Shown piece after piece: positions 24,856 to 33,048 of a stretch of DNA of 64,000 nt. The stretch comes from JAZKHT01 sp040385245 (GTDB lineage: Bacteria; Pseudomonadota; Alphaproteobacteria; Rhodobacterales; Rhodobacteraceae), in NCBI GenBank assembly GCA_040385245.1, contig JAZKHT010000001.1:620001-684000 (forward strand), in the 5' to 3' direction. The notes under the pieces were generated by a model, which was not told where the DNA came from, ran no database searches, and worked only from the letters and a program-made list of their open reading frames with translations. Each line of letters begins with the position of its first letter. Within the stretch, counting starts at the first letter, position 1. The translations under genes were made by a program, and so were the position numbers.

Positions 24856-26511
24856 TCACATCCCGAGCGACGCCTTGTACAGCGCGATCTGGCTGTCGCG
24901 GCCGATCTGGTCGGTGATCTTTTCCCAGGCGGCGGCAATCGCGTCTGCGGTTTCCTGCGCCGATCCGTACTGTCCGGCAAAGCCCTTGGACAACTCGTCC
25001 TCGGCCACCGAATAGTATTGGAAGATGCCGGGAATACGCGGCTCGATTGCGGCGTTCGGGTGGTTGTAGCTCTCTGCGTTGGACCCGAGGTAATCTTCGA
25101 CAAAGGCCCGGTCATAGCCCGCCGCTTCCCATTCGGCATAGTCGAAGTGGCTGTTGCGATAGGGCTGGAAGCCAGACGGATAGGCCGCCGTCCACAGCGA
25201 CAGGTCCTTGCCACCCAGATGGGCCGCCGCAGACCAGGCCGCCTTGCGCTTTTTCTCGTCCGCCGAAACGCGGTTCGTCACATAGATGCCCCAGCCAAGA
25301 TAGGCCATGTTCGGGGCAAAGTTCGGCGTCTCGGGCGTTTCCCATTCGGCAGTGGCCGAGTTGTAGACGCGGTCCGAACCGGGGTTGATCGAGAACCCGA
25401 CGACATCGCCCACCACAGAGGTATCCGAAGTCCGCGCGTTCGACCCGACATCCCCCCACCAACAGATCATCGACCCGGTGCCCGCAAGGAACTGCGAAAA
25501 CGCCGTGGTGCCGGGATCGGCGTTGATCTGGTCGGGCGGCAGTTCGCCCATGGTGTCCATCACGTCCTGAATGGCCTGCACCCAGGCCGGGTTGTTGACG
25601 CGCGGCTTCATCGTGTCGGGATCAAACAGCCATGCCGGATCGGACGGGTGTTTGGCATAGGCCGACGCGCGGTCTTCCAGGAAGTAGAACCCGAATCCGC
25701 CCCAACCTTTCAGCGGGTCGAGATAGCCATAGGCTTCGGTTCCGGTCAGCGGGTCCATCTGGCCCTTCAGCGCCTTGTTCAGCGCCTGCACCTGCTGCCA
25801 TGTCGTCGGCGGCTCGGTCATGCCGGTCGCCGCGGTGATGGCCGGATCGGTGAAGTAATCCTTGCGATAGGCAAAGGTGTGGCAGTCGCCGTCAACGGTG
25901 ATCCGGTAGGTTTTGCCATCCCACGTCCCGACCGGGGCCTTGAGGTAGCTGACGTAATCGTCCATCTCGATCAATTCCTTGACCCAGTCCGGCATCTCGT
26001 CCAGCAGGCCCTTGCCAGCGGTGTCGCCTTCGAACGGGGCACCCATTTCGATGATGTCGAAATCGACGGTGCCGGTCGCGATGGCCTGTTGCAGGCGCGG
26101 GTTATAGTCGGCCTGCGCAAGGTCGATCCAGTTGATCTTGGCGCCTGTATAGGTTTCCCACGATTTCAGGAAACCGCGGAACAGCAGGTTGTGCAGGTTC
26201 TGGTTGTTCAGGCCCATGAACGTCAGCTCGACGCCCGCAAATTCGCCCTCGGCCACGGTGGCCTTGGTGCCGCCAAGGCACATCTCGCCGACCTTTTGCC
26301 AATCGGCATCGGTCGGAGAGCCAGCACCCACGCCCGGAATCTTCAGGATTTCGGCGCGGACATTCCCCCCATGGGATTCGGCAAAGGCAGGCTTGAACGC
26401 GCCCATCGGGCCGGACATCGCCGTCATCGCACCAAGGGCGGTGGCCCCTTGCAACAGGCGGCGGCGGCTAAGCCTGCTGTGCACCATGGTTTCGTAAATC
26501 TCGACTTTCAC
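24856..26511 (-). CDS. Extracellular sugar-binding protein with Tat-type signal
   Basis: The 551-residue protein starts with a twin-arginine signal (SRRRLLQGATALGA, residues 15-28) ending AFA at about 44. A family 1 solute-binding domain follows, with DIIEMGAPFEG and AYRKDYFTDPA. It is longer than the usual 420-450 residues, as in some binding proteins for modified or oligomeric sugars. It is the first gene of the minus-strand importer operon and diverges from the ATPase gene across operator copy 3. The ligand is unknown; an L-fucose-like sugar is inferred from neighbours. Confidence 0.9.
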   Translation of the reverse strand: MKVEIYETMVHSRLSRRRLLQGATALGAMTAMSGPMGAFKPAFAESHGGNVRAEILKIPGVGAGSPTDADWQKVGEMCLGGTKATVAEGEFAGVELTFMGLNNQNLHNLLFRGFLKSWETYTGAKINWIDLAQADYNPRLQQAIATGTVDFDIIEMGAPFEGDTAGKGLLDEMPDWVKELIEMDDYVSYLKAPVGTWDGKTYRITVDGDCHTFAYRKDYFTDPAITAATGMTEPPTTWQQVQALNKALKGQMDPLTGTEAYGYLDPLKGWGGFGFYFLEDRASAYAKHPSDPAWLFDPDTMKPRVNNPAWVQAIQDVMDTMGELPPDQINADPGTTAFSQFLAGTGSMICWWGDVGSNARTSDTSVVGDVVGFSINPGSDRVYNSATAEWETPETPNFAPNMAYLGWGIYVTNRVSADEKKRKAAWSAAAHLGGKDLSLWTAAYPSGFQPYRNSHFDYAEWEAAGYDRAFVEDYLGSNAESYNHPNAAIEPRIPGIFQYYSVAEDELSKGFAGQYGSAQETADAIAAAWEKITDQIGRDSQIALYKASLGM

Positions 26512-26778
26512 AACGATTCCTCCCTGGATTCTGCCCGGTGCCCCGAAGTGCCCGAACGGTCTTGTTGTTGATCATGACGCAATATCGGATGCTGGCCGCA
26601 TGACGGGCCAGACGCATCAAAGGGGCCTCCCAACCCCGTGCGGCAGCACTCCTCAGGCGTCAGCTTCGCAAGGGGAATGCGGGCTGTCAAGATTCTAACA
26701 TGTTAGTATGATTAGTGCGTGGACAGGCCCGCAGCCCTCCGCTACCAATCTTGTCACAACTGAGGAGGTACGGGGCCA
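26512..26778. promoter_or_regulatory. Divergent promoter region of the sugar importer
   Basis: This 267 bp gap separates the binding-protein operon (minus) from the ATPase operon (plus). It contains operator copy 3 and, before the ATPase gene, a strong AGGAGG ribosome-binding site near 26763. Otherwise I see no gene in it. Confidence 0.6.
26695..26706. promoter_or_regulatory. Palindromic operator copy 3 (GntR regulon)
   Basis: CTAACATGTTAG, identical to copy 1, is followed by TATGATT. It lies 73 bp before the ATPase gene, in the divergent promoter shared with the binding-protein operon. This links both importer arms to the GntR regulator at 14284. Confidence 0.78.
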
Positions 26779-27828
26779 ATGGCCGAGGTCACGATCCGCG
26801 ATTTGAAAAAGACTTACGGGGGCTTGCAGGTTGTCCACGGCCTTGATCTGGACATTCCTGACGGCGAATTCGTCGTGCTGGTCGGCCCGTCCGGTTGCGG
26901 CAAGTCCACGCTTTTGCGGATGATCGCGGGGCTGGAAGAGGTGACCTCGGGCGCGATCCGCATCGGGCCGCGACTGGTCAACAACCTGCCGCCGTCGGAA
27001 CGTGACATCGCCATGGTGTTCCAGAATTACGCCCTTTACCCGCACAAGACGGTGGGGGCCAACATGGGCTTTGCGCTGAAGATGCGGGGCATGTCCAAGG
27101 ACGACATCCGCGCCAAGGTGGAACGCGCGGCCGAGGTGCTGGGCCTGACCCCCTATCTGGACCGCTTTCCCCGCGCGCTTTCGGGCGGCCAACGCCAGCG
27201 CGTCGCCATGGGCCGCGCCATCGTGCGCGACCCGCAGGTGTTCCTGTTTGACGAGCCGCTGTCAAACCTTGATGCCAAGCTGCGCGTCCAGATGCGCACC
27301 GAAATCCGCGAATTGCACCAACGGCTGAAAACCACGACCGTCTACGTGACGCATGACCAGATCGAGGCGATGACCATGGCCGACCGGATCGTGGTCATGC
27401 AGGGCGGGCGCATCGAACAGGTCGGCGCACCGCTGGACCTGTATGACAACCCCGCCAACACCTTTGTCGCGGCCTTCATCGGATCTCCGTCGATGAACAT
27501 GATCGAGGGGCAGGTGGTGGCAGGGGCCGTGCAGGCGGGCGGGGCGACGTTGCCCCTGCCACCCGGTCGCACGCTGGACGAAGGGCGGCAGGTAATCTAC
27601 GGCATCCGTCCCGAACATCTGTCGGTGGCAGGCGACGGCATCACCGGCACGGTGGCGGTGGTCGAACCCACAGGGTCCGAAACGCATGTGGTCATCCGTA
27701 TCCAGGGGCGCGAACTGGTGGCCGTGTTCCGCGACCGCGTCGCGTTCCGTCCGGGCGACAGCATCACCCTGACCCCGGATGCCAGAACGGTGCACCTGTT
27801 CGACAAGGCCAGCGGCGCGCGCATCTGA
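26779..27828 (+). CDS. Sugar ABC transporter ATP-binding protein (UgpC/MalK type)
   Basis: The 349-residue ATPase has Walker A GPSGCGKST, the signature LSGGQRQRVAMGRAI, Walker B VFLFDEPLSNLD and the switch histidine in VYVTHDQ. A C-terminal TOBE domain (RPEHL) follows. It energises the importer whose other subunits are encoded on the opposite strand. It leads an operon with fucU-like and rbsK-like genes. Confidence 0.94.
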   Translation: MAEVTIRDLKKTYGGLQVVHGLDLDIPDGEFVVLVGPSGCGKSTLLRMIAGLEEVTSGAIRIGPRLVNNLPPSERDIAMVFQNYALYPHKTVGANMGFALKMRGMSKDDIRAKVERAAEVLGLTPYLDRFPRALSGGQRQRVAMGRAIVRDPQVFLFDEPLSNLDAKLRVQMRTEIRELHQRLKTTTVYVTHDQIEAMTMADRIVVMQGGRIEQVGAPLDLYDNPANTFVAAFIGSPSMNMIEGQVVAGAVQAGGATLPLPPGRTLDEGRQVIYGIRPEHLSVAGDGITGTVAVVEPTGSETHVVIRIQGRELVAVFRDRVAFRPGDSITLTPDARTVHLFDKASGARI

Positions 27829-27908
27829 TCCGGCTTGACCCTGTCCGGGGCGCTTGGCAGGGTCACACAAAGACGGCGGCACAGGTCGCCGAAACAAGGG
27901 GGGATGAC

Positions 27909-28361
27909 ATGCTCAAAGGGATCGACCCACGGCTGAACGCCGAGGTGCTGGGTGCGCTGCGCGCCATGGGGCATGGCGACCTGCTGGTGATCGCGGACAC
28001 CAACTTTCCCGCCGATTCCGTGGCGCGGGACAGCCAGCTTGGATACTTGCTGACGATGGAGAACCTGACGGCGGCGCAGGCGATGAACGCCATCCTCTCG
28101 GTGTTCCCGCTCGATACCTTTGTCGACGATTTCGCTGGCCGGATGGAGGTGGTGGGCGCGCCCCTGGAAATTCCACCCCTTCAGGCCGAGGTGCAGGCCG
28201 AGATTGACGCCGCCGAAGGCCGCCCCCGCCCGATGATCGGGATCGAGCGGTTCGATTTCTACGACCGGGCCCGCAAGGCCTATGCCGTCATCCAGACGGG
28301 TGAGCGGCGGTTCTACGGCTGTTTTCTACTGCGCAAGGGCGTGATCCCGCCGGAGGCATAG
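27909..28361 (+). CDS. RbsD/FucU-family sugar mutarotase (second copy)
   Basis: The 150-residue protein starts MLKGIDPRLNAEVLGALRAM, has MGHGDLLVIADTNFPAD with the conserved histidine, and ends RFYGCFLLRKGV. It is clearly paralogous to the protein at 22200-22655. Two mutarotases in one regulon suggest two sugars or two anomer pairs. It has a good purine-rich ribosome-binding site and is followed directly by the ribokinase gene. Confidence 0.88.
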   Translation: MLKGIDPRLNAEVLGALRAMGHGDLLVIADTNFPADSVARDSQLGYLLTMENLTAAQAMNAILSVFPLDTFVDDFAGRMEVVGAPLEIPPLQAEVQAEIDAAEGRPRPMIGIERFDFYDRARKAYAVIQTGERRFYGCFLLRKGVIPPEA

Positions 28362-29279
28362 ATGAGCATCGTCATCCTGGGCGTCTTTGTCGCCGACACC
28401 GCCTATCGCGCCGACCGTCAGCCCAAGATGGGCGAGACGATCCTTGGCACGTCCTTTGTGCTTGGACCGGGCGGCAAGGGGTCGAACCAATCTGTTGCCG
28501 CGGCGATGGCCGGGGGCGATGTGACCTTCATCACCCGTCTGGGGCGCGATGCCTTCGCCGACATCGCGCGCGCCACATGGGCCAAGGCGGGGGTGAAACC
28601 GTCTGTGACGGAAGACGCCGACAGCTACACCGGTGCCGCCTATATCTTTATCGAAAACAGCACCGGCAATAACGCGATCATCGTGGCCCCGGGGGCTGCG
28701 GGCCGCATTTCGGTGCAGGATATCGAAGACCGCGCCGCCCTGATCGGCGGGGCATCGGTGTTCATCACGCAACTGGAACAACCGATCCCGGCGGCCAAGC
28801 GCGCGCTGGAAATCGCGCGGGCAGGGGGCGCGAAGACCATTCTGAACCCGGCCCCCGCCGCCACTCTGGGCGATGACATCCTTGCCTTGTGCGATTACGT
28901 CACCCCGAACGAGACGGAAACGGAATCGCTGACCGGCCTGCAAGTGACCACGATTGCGCAAGCCGAGGTCGCCGCCGATGCGCTGCTGGCGCGCGGTGTC
29001 GGTGCCTGCATCATCACACTGGGTGACAAGGGCGCCTTGTACCGGGATCGCACCCGGTCGGTCCATGTTCCGGTGATCAGCGCAGGCCCGGTGGTCGAAA
29101 CGACCGGCGCAGGCGATGCCTTCAACGGTGGTTTCGCCGTCGCTCTTGCCGAAGGGCGTGATGTGGTGGACGCAGTCCGCTTTGGCTGCGCCACCGCTGG
29201 CATCTCTGTCACCCGCCCAGGCACGGCACCGTCAATGCCCGCCAGGGCCGAGATTGACGCTCTTCTAGCCGGACTCTGA
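28362..29279 (+). CDS. rbsK: Ribokinase-like PfkB sugar kinase
   Basis: The 305-residue PfkB kinase has the ribokinase substrate motif GPGGKGSNQSVAAAMAGG near residues 32-49 and the catalytic TTGAGDAFNGGF with its aspartate near residue 249. It phosphorylates ribose or a similar sugar after import and mutarotation. GGAGG lies 7 nt before ATG 28362, which immediately follows the FucU-like stop. The true sugar may not be ribose given the neighbours. Confidence 0.88.
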   Translation: MSIVILGVFVADTAYRADRQPKMGETILGTSFVLGPGGKGSNQSVAAAMAGGDVTFITRLGRDAFADIARATWAKAGVKPSVTEDADSYTGAAYIFIENSTGNNAIIVAPGAAGRISVQDIEDRAALIGGASVFITQLEQPIPAAKRALEIARAGGAKTILNPAPAATLGDDILALCDYVTPNETETESLTGLQVTTIAQAEVAADALLARGVGACIITLGDKGALYRDRTRSVHVPVISAGPVVETTGAGDAFNGGFAVALAEGRDVVDAVRFGCATAGISVTRPGTAPSMPARAEIDALLAGL

Positions 29280-29286
29280 CCCCGCC

Positions 29287-29345
29287 TGCTTCCTCTTTCC
29301 AAAAATATCCCACGGGGGTGTGGGGGTGTGAAACCCCCACCCGCC
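29287..29345 (+). repeat. Dispersed intergenic repeat with hairpin, bidirectional terminator-like
   Basis: CTCTTTCCAAAAATATCCC is followed by a GTGGGGGT/ACCCCCAC hairpin (29320-29340). It lies between the convergent rbsK-like and ABC ATPase genes. Sister copies are at 32971, 42842, 45221 and 52702. Confidence 0.7.
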
Positions 29346-29387
29346 GATGAAGGCCGCACCGATGGGCATGCACACCACACCTTCCCC

Positions 29388-29408
29388 CGATTTTTCGCAG
29401 AAGAATCG
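29388..29408 (-). terminator. Hairpin after the dppF-like gene
   Basis: CGATT (29388-29392) pairs with AATCG (29404-29408) around TTTCGCAGAAG. It lies 13-33 bp past the stop of the minus-strand gene at 29421. The core resembles the long inverted repeat at 12622-12666. Confidence 0.4.
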
Positions 29409-29420
29409 ACGGCCCCGGGA

Positions 29421-30230
29421 TCAAACCCAAACCTGATCCACATCCGGCAGCGGGATCGCGTCCAGCAATTCGCGGGTATAGGCGGCCTGAGGTGCTGCAA
29501 AGACCTGCGCGGTGGGCGCGTTCTCCACGATCACCCCTTGTTGCAGCACCATGACGCGGGAACACAGGCGGCGGATCACGCTCAGATCATGGCTGATGAA
29601 GGCCAGCGTCAGACCAAGTTCCCGCACCAACCCTTCAAGCAGGTTCAAAACCTGCGCCTGGCTTGAAACATCCAGCCCCGACACGATCTCATCGGCCAGA
29701 ATGAAATCCGGCTCCAGCGCAATGGCCCGCGCGATGCCGACCCTTTGACGCTGCCCGCCCGACAGTTCATGCGGATAGCGCAGGGCAAAGCCGCGCGGCA
29801 GGCCGACATGATCCAGTGCGCGCACTACACGCGCATCGACGCCGTCGAACCCGTGCAGCGTCAGCGGCCCCGAGATGATGGTGCCAACCCTGTGGCGCGG
29901 GTTCAGCGATGACATCGGGTCTTGAAAGATCATCTGAAACCGTCGCCGCAGGGGGCGCAGGTCACCCTCGGCCATATGGGTGATGTCGGTGCCGTCGAAC
30001 TCGATCGTGCCCGCCGACGGCTCGATCAACCGCACCAGCGCCCGGCCCAGTGTCGACTTGCCAGACCCCGACCCGCCGACGATGCCCATCACCGCGCCCT
30101 TGGGGATGGTGAAGCTCAACCCTTTCAGAATCTCCAGCCGTGGGGCGGCCCCCAACAGCGGTTTGCGGGTCATGTCAGCCAGCGACAGCCGCAGATCGCG
30201 CACCCGATAAAGATCAGCCATGATTGCCAT
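29421..30230 (-). CDS. Peptide-type ABC transporter ATP-binding protein (DppF/OppF)
   Basis: The 269-residue ATPase has Walker A GGSGSGKST, the signature LSGGQRQRVGIARAI and Walker B FILADEIVSGLDVS. The family's RRRFQMIFQDPMSSLNPRH box follows Walker A. It pairs with the DppD-type ATPase encoded immediately upstream. The start may be ATG 30230 or 30221; both overlap the preceding gene. It is the last gene of a six-gene minus-strand operon beginning at 36181. Confidence 0.92.
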   Translation of the reverse strand: MAIMADLYRVRDLRLSLADMTRKPLLGAAPRLEILKGLSFTIPKGAVMGIVGGSGSGKSTLGRALVRLIEPSAGTIEFDGTDITHMAEGDLRPLRRRFQMIFQDPMSSLNPRHRVGTIISGPLTLHGFDGVDARVVRALDHVGLPRGFALRYPHELSGGQRQRVGIARAIALEPDFILADEIVSGLDVSSQAQVLNLLEGLVRELGLTLAFISHDLSVIRRLCSRVMVLQQGVIVENAPTAQVFAAPQAAYTRELLDAIPLPDVDQVWV

Positions 30231-31077
30231 CCGCCGCTGCCACCTCGGCCTGCACCGCCGCGATCACATCATCGGGCACCGGCGTCAGGCTGCCCTCGGG
30301 GTCTGTGTATTTCGGTGTCGCGGCCAGCAAGGCGCGCGAATAGGGATGTGCGGGACCGGCAAAGAAGTCGCGCACGCCCGTGTCTTCGACCACCATCCCT
30401 GCATAAAGCACCGACAGGTTTTGACACACCTTTGACACCACGCCCAGATCGTGCGTCACGAACAGCAACGCCGTGCCGTGCCGGGCTTGCATGTCCCCGA
30501 TCAGGCGCAGGATCTGTTTCTGCACCGTCACATCCAGCGCCGTTGTCGGCTCGTCCGCGACGATCAGCTTTGGCTCTGCCGCAAAGGCCGACGCAATCAG
30601 CACCCGCTGCCGCATTCCGCCCGACAATTCATGCGGATAGGATCGCAGCACCCGGTCGGGGTCTTCAATCTGCACCTCGGCCAGCAGGTCGCGTGCGCGG
30701 GCGTCGGCGCGGGTGCGCGCCCATCCCAGGATATCGACCAGCCGGTCGGTGATCTGCGGCCCGATCCGCCGCGACGGGTTCAGCGCGGTCAGCGGGTCCT
30801 GCGGGATCAGCGCGCAAAGCGCCCCCACCCGTTTGCGCCGCAGCATCGGCGGCAGGGTCAATAGATCCACCCCGTCCAGCACGATCTGGCCCGACACCAC
30901 CTCGACCGACCGGGGCAGGATGCCCAGAATGGCCTTGCCAATCATCGACTTGCCCGCCCCGCTTTCGCCGACGAGACCGCGCACCTCGGCCGCCGCGACA
31001 TCCAGATTGACGCGGCGCAACAGCCTGTCGCCGCCTTTCAGCCGCACCGATAGGTTGCGGACGGACAGAAAGCTCAT
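30214..31077 (-). CDS. Peptide-type ABC transporter ATP-binding protein (DppD/OppD)
   Basis: The 287-residue ATPase has Walker A GESGAGKSM, the signature LSGGMRQRVLIASA and Walker B LIVADEPTTALDV. The C-terminus carries the oligopeptide-transporter extension (AHPYSRALLAATP). It overlaps the permease gene upstream by four bases. It acts at the cytoplasmic membrane. Confidence 0.92.
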   Translation of the reverse strand: MSFLSVRNLSVRLKGGDRLLRRVNLDVAAAEVRGLVGESGAGKSMIGKAILGILPRSVEVVSGQIVLDGVDLLTLPPMLRRKRVGALCALIPQDPLTALNPSRRIGPQITDRLVDILGWARTRADARARDLLAEVQIEDPDRVLRSYPHELSGGMRQRVLIASAFAAEPKLIVADEPTTALDVTVQKQILRLIGDMQARHGTALLFVTHDLGVVSKVCQNLSVLYAGMVVEDTGVRDFFAGPAHPYSRALLAATPKYTDPEGSLTPVPDDVIAAVQAEVAAADGNHG

Positions 31078-31925
31078 CTTAGCACCGGATCAAAGCGGTC
31101 TTTCAACCCTTCGCCCAATTGCGAAAACGACAGCACCGTCAGGAACAGCGTGATCAGCGGAAACACCAGCACCCACCACGCCTGATGCACGCTTGTCCGC
31201 CCTTCGGCGATCATGCCGCCCCAGGTTGGGTCGTCGGTCGAGATCGACAGGTTCACGAAGGACAGGATCGCCTCGACGATGACGGCGATGCCCATCTCCA
31301 GCGTCAACAGCACCACGATGGTGGGCAGGACGTTGGGTAATATCTCGACCAGCATCGTGCCGAACCGCCGCCGTCCGGCGACACGGGCCGATGCGACATA
31401 GTCCATCGCCCCCTGCGCCATCGCCTCGGCCCGCACAACTCGGGCAAAGCGCGTCCAGTCGATCACCACGATGGCGATGATGATCGACATCAGCCCTGGC
31501 CCGATCACGGCAATCAGCAGTATCGAAAACAGCACCGGCGGAAAGGCCATCCAGATGTCGATGAAACGGGAAATGACGATATCCACCCACCCCCGGTAAT
31601 AGCCCGCAACCAACCCCAGCGTGGCCCCCACAATCCCGGTTATGGTGCCCGCCACCAGCGCCACGATCAGCGCTACCCGTGCGCCGAACAGGATGCGGCT
31701 AAGAACATCCCGCCCCAGCGAATCCGTGCCCAGCCAGTATCCCGGCTCGGTCCCGTTTTCCCAGAAAGGGGGCAAACGGCCCAGAAACAGATCCTGCGCC
31801 AGAGGGTCTTTTGGCGCGATCCACGGCGCCAGCAGCGCCAGCGCGGTCAGCAACACCAGCCACCCCGCCGACAGCCACAACCGCGCGCCTGCGCGGTGTC
31901 GCACCGCCCCCCGCCCGTCACGCAT
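31074..31925 (-). CDS. Peptide-type ABC transporter permease (DppC)
   Basis: The 283-residue permease has an N-terminal helix (WLVLLTALALLAPWIAP) followed by the conserved LGTDSLGRDVLSRILFGARV segment. Further helices carry the binding-protein-dependent transport domain. It overlaps the DppB-type gene by eight bases. Confidence 0.92.
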   Translation of the reverse strand: MRDGRGAVRHRAGARLWLSAGWLVLLTALALLAPWIAPKDPLAQDLFLGRLPPFWENGTEPGYWLGTDSLGRDVLSRILFGARVALIVALVAGTITGIVGATLGLVAGYYRGWVDIVISRFIDIWMAFPPVLFSILLIAVIGPGLMSIIIAIVVIDWTRFARVVRAEAMAQGAMDYVASARVAGRRRFGTMLVEILPNVLPTIVVLLTLEMGIAVIVEAILSFVNLSISTDDPTWGGMIAEGRTSVHQAWWVLVFPLITLFLTVLSFSQLGEGLKDRFDPVLR

Positions 31926-32928
31926 GCCGCAACCGGGGATTCAGCGCGGCATAGAGCAGATCGACCACCAGATTGACGGCCGTAAAGATCACCGCGAACA
32001 GGATCACGATCCCCTGGATCAACGGCAGGTCACGGTTGATCACCGCGTCAATCGCCATGTTTCCAAGCCCTTCATAGGAAAAAAGCCGCTCGATGATGAC
32101 CGTGCCGCCGATCAGAAAGGTGAACTGCACGCCGACCAAAGTCAGCGTCGGCAGGATCGCATTTGGCAGCGCCTCTCGCAGGATGACATGGTTTTCGCCA
32201 TAGCCTTTGGTCCGGCTGAGCGTGACATAGTCCAGATGCATGGTTTCTTTCAGGCTTTGCTTCAGCAACTGCCCGATGATCGCCGCCAGCGGGATCGCCA
32301 AGGCAAGCGCTGGCATGAACATATGGCTGACGATATCGGCCCACAGATCGAACCGCAGGCGCAACACGCTTTCAAACAGGTAGAAGTTGGTGGTGAACGG
32401 CAATTCCAGCGATGGTGTCACCCGGCCCGAGATGTGAAAGACCGGCATCAGCACGCCAAAGAGCAGGATCAGCACCAGTCCCCACAGGAAATCGGGCACC
32501 GACAGCGCCATGCCGTTTGCAATGTCAATGCCGCCTTCGGTGCGCGTGCCACGCAACCGCGTGCCGGTCAGCGCGGCAAAGCCGCCAATCAGCACAGCCA
32601 TCATCAGCGCCATCACCGACAGTTCCAGCGTGGCCGGCAACCGCCCCAGCACCAGCGCCAAAACCGGTTGGCGGGTGGTGATCGAGGTGCCGAAATCCCC
32701 CTGCAAGACGCCCCCGGCCCAGATCAGGAACTGCTGAAAGATGGATTTGTCCAACCCGTACAGCGCCGTCAGCCGCGCGACATCGTCTTCGGTCGCACCG
32801 GGCGGCAGCATCATCGCGATGGGGTTTCCGGGAACGACGCGGATCACGACAAAGACGATCACCGCTACGCCAAACAGCGTCACCGCCGTCGTCGCCAGCC
32901 GCATCAGAAAGGTCCGCAGTATCGCCAT
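31918..32928 (-). CDS. Peptide-type ABC transporter permease (DppB)
   Basis: The 336-residue permease has the DppB pattern: an N-terminal helix (AVTLFGVAVIVFVVIRVVPG) with the VVPGNP motif, an extended periplasmic loop, and the coupling segment VTLSRTKGYGE. I start at ATG 32928 (MAILRTFLMRL); an in-frame TTG at 32961 is less likely. An intergenic repeat separates it from the binding-protein gene. Confidence 0.9.
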   Translation of the reverse strand: MAILRTFLMRLATTAVTLFGVAVIVFVVIRVVPGNPIAMMLPPGATEDDVARLTALYGLDKSIFQQFLIWAGGVLQGDFGTSITTRQPVLALVLGRLPATLELSVMALMMAVLIGGFAALTGTRLRGTRTEGGIDIANGMALSVPDFLWGLVLILLFGVLMPVFHISGRVTPSLELPFTTNFYLFESVLRLRFDLWADIVSHMFMPALALAIPLAAIIGQLLKQSLKETMHLDYVTLSRTKGYGENHVILREALPNAILPTLTLVGVQFTFLIGGTVIIERLFSYEGLGNMAIDAVINRDLPLIQGIVILFAVIFTAVNLVVDLLYAALNPRLRHA

Positions 32929-32970
32929 ACGCCCGAATGTCCCAGAATTCAGTCCAGACAAGGGGGCTGA

Positions 32971-33040
32971 CCCCTTCCCCTGTGTTCAAATATCCTGCGG
33001 GGGGTCCGGGGGGCGCAAAGCCCCCCGGCGCCTGCAAGAA
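32971..33040 (+). repeat. Dispersed intergenic repeat with CCGGGGGGC hairpin
   Basis: GTTCAAATATCCTGCGGGG is followed by a CCGGGGGGC/GCCCCCCGG hairpin (33006-33014/33020-33028) with a 5-base loop. It lies inside an operon, between the binding-protein and permease genes, where it could lower permease expression relative to the binding protein. Confidence 0.7.
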
Positions 33041-33048
33041 TCACGCCG

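Noticed and set aside
24826..26571. A 581-codon plus-strand frame
   Set aside because: It is antisense to the solute-binding-protein gene, has no recognisable domain and covers the divergent promoter.
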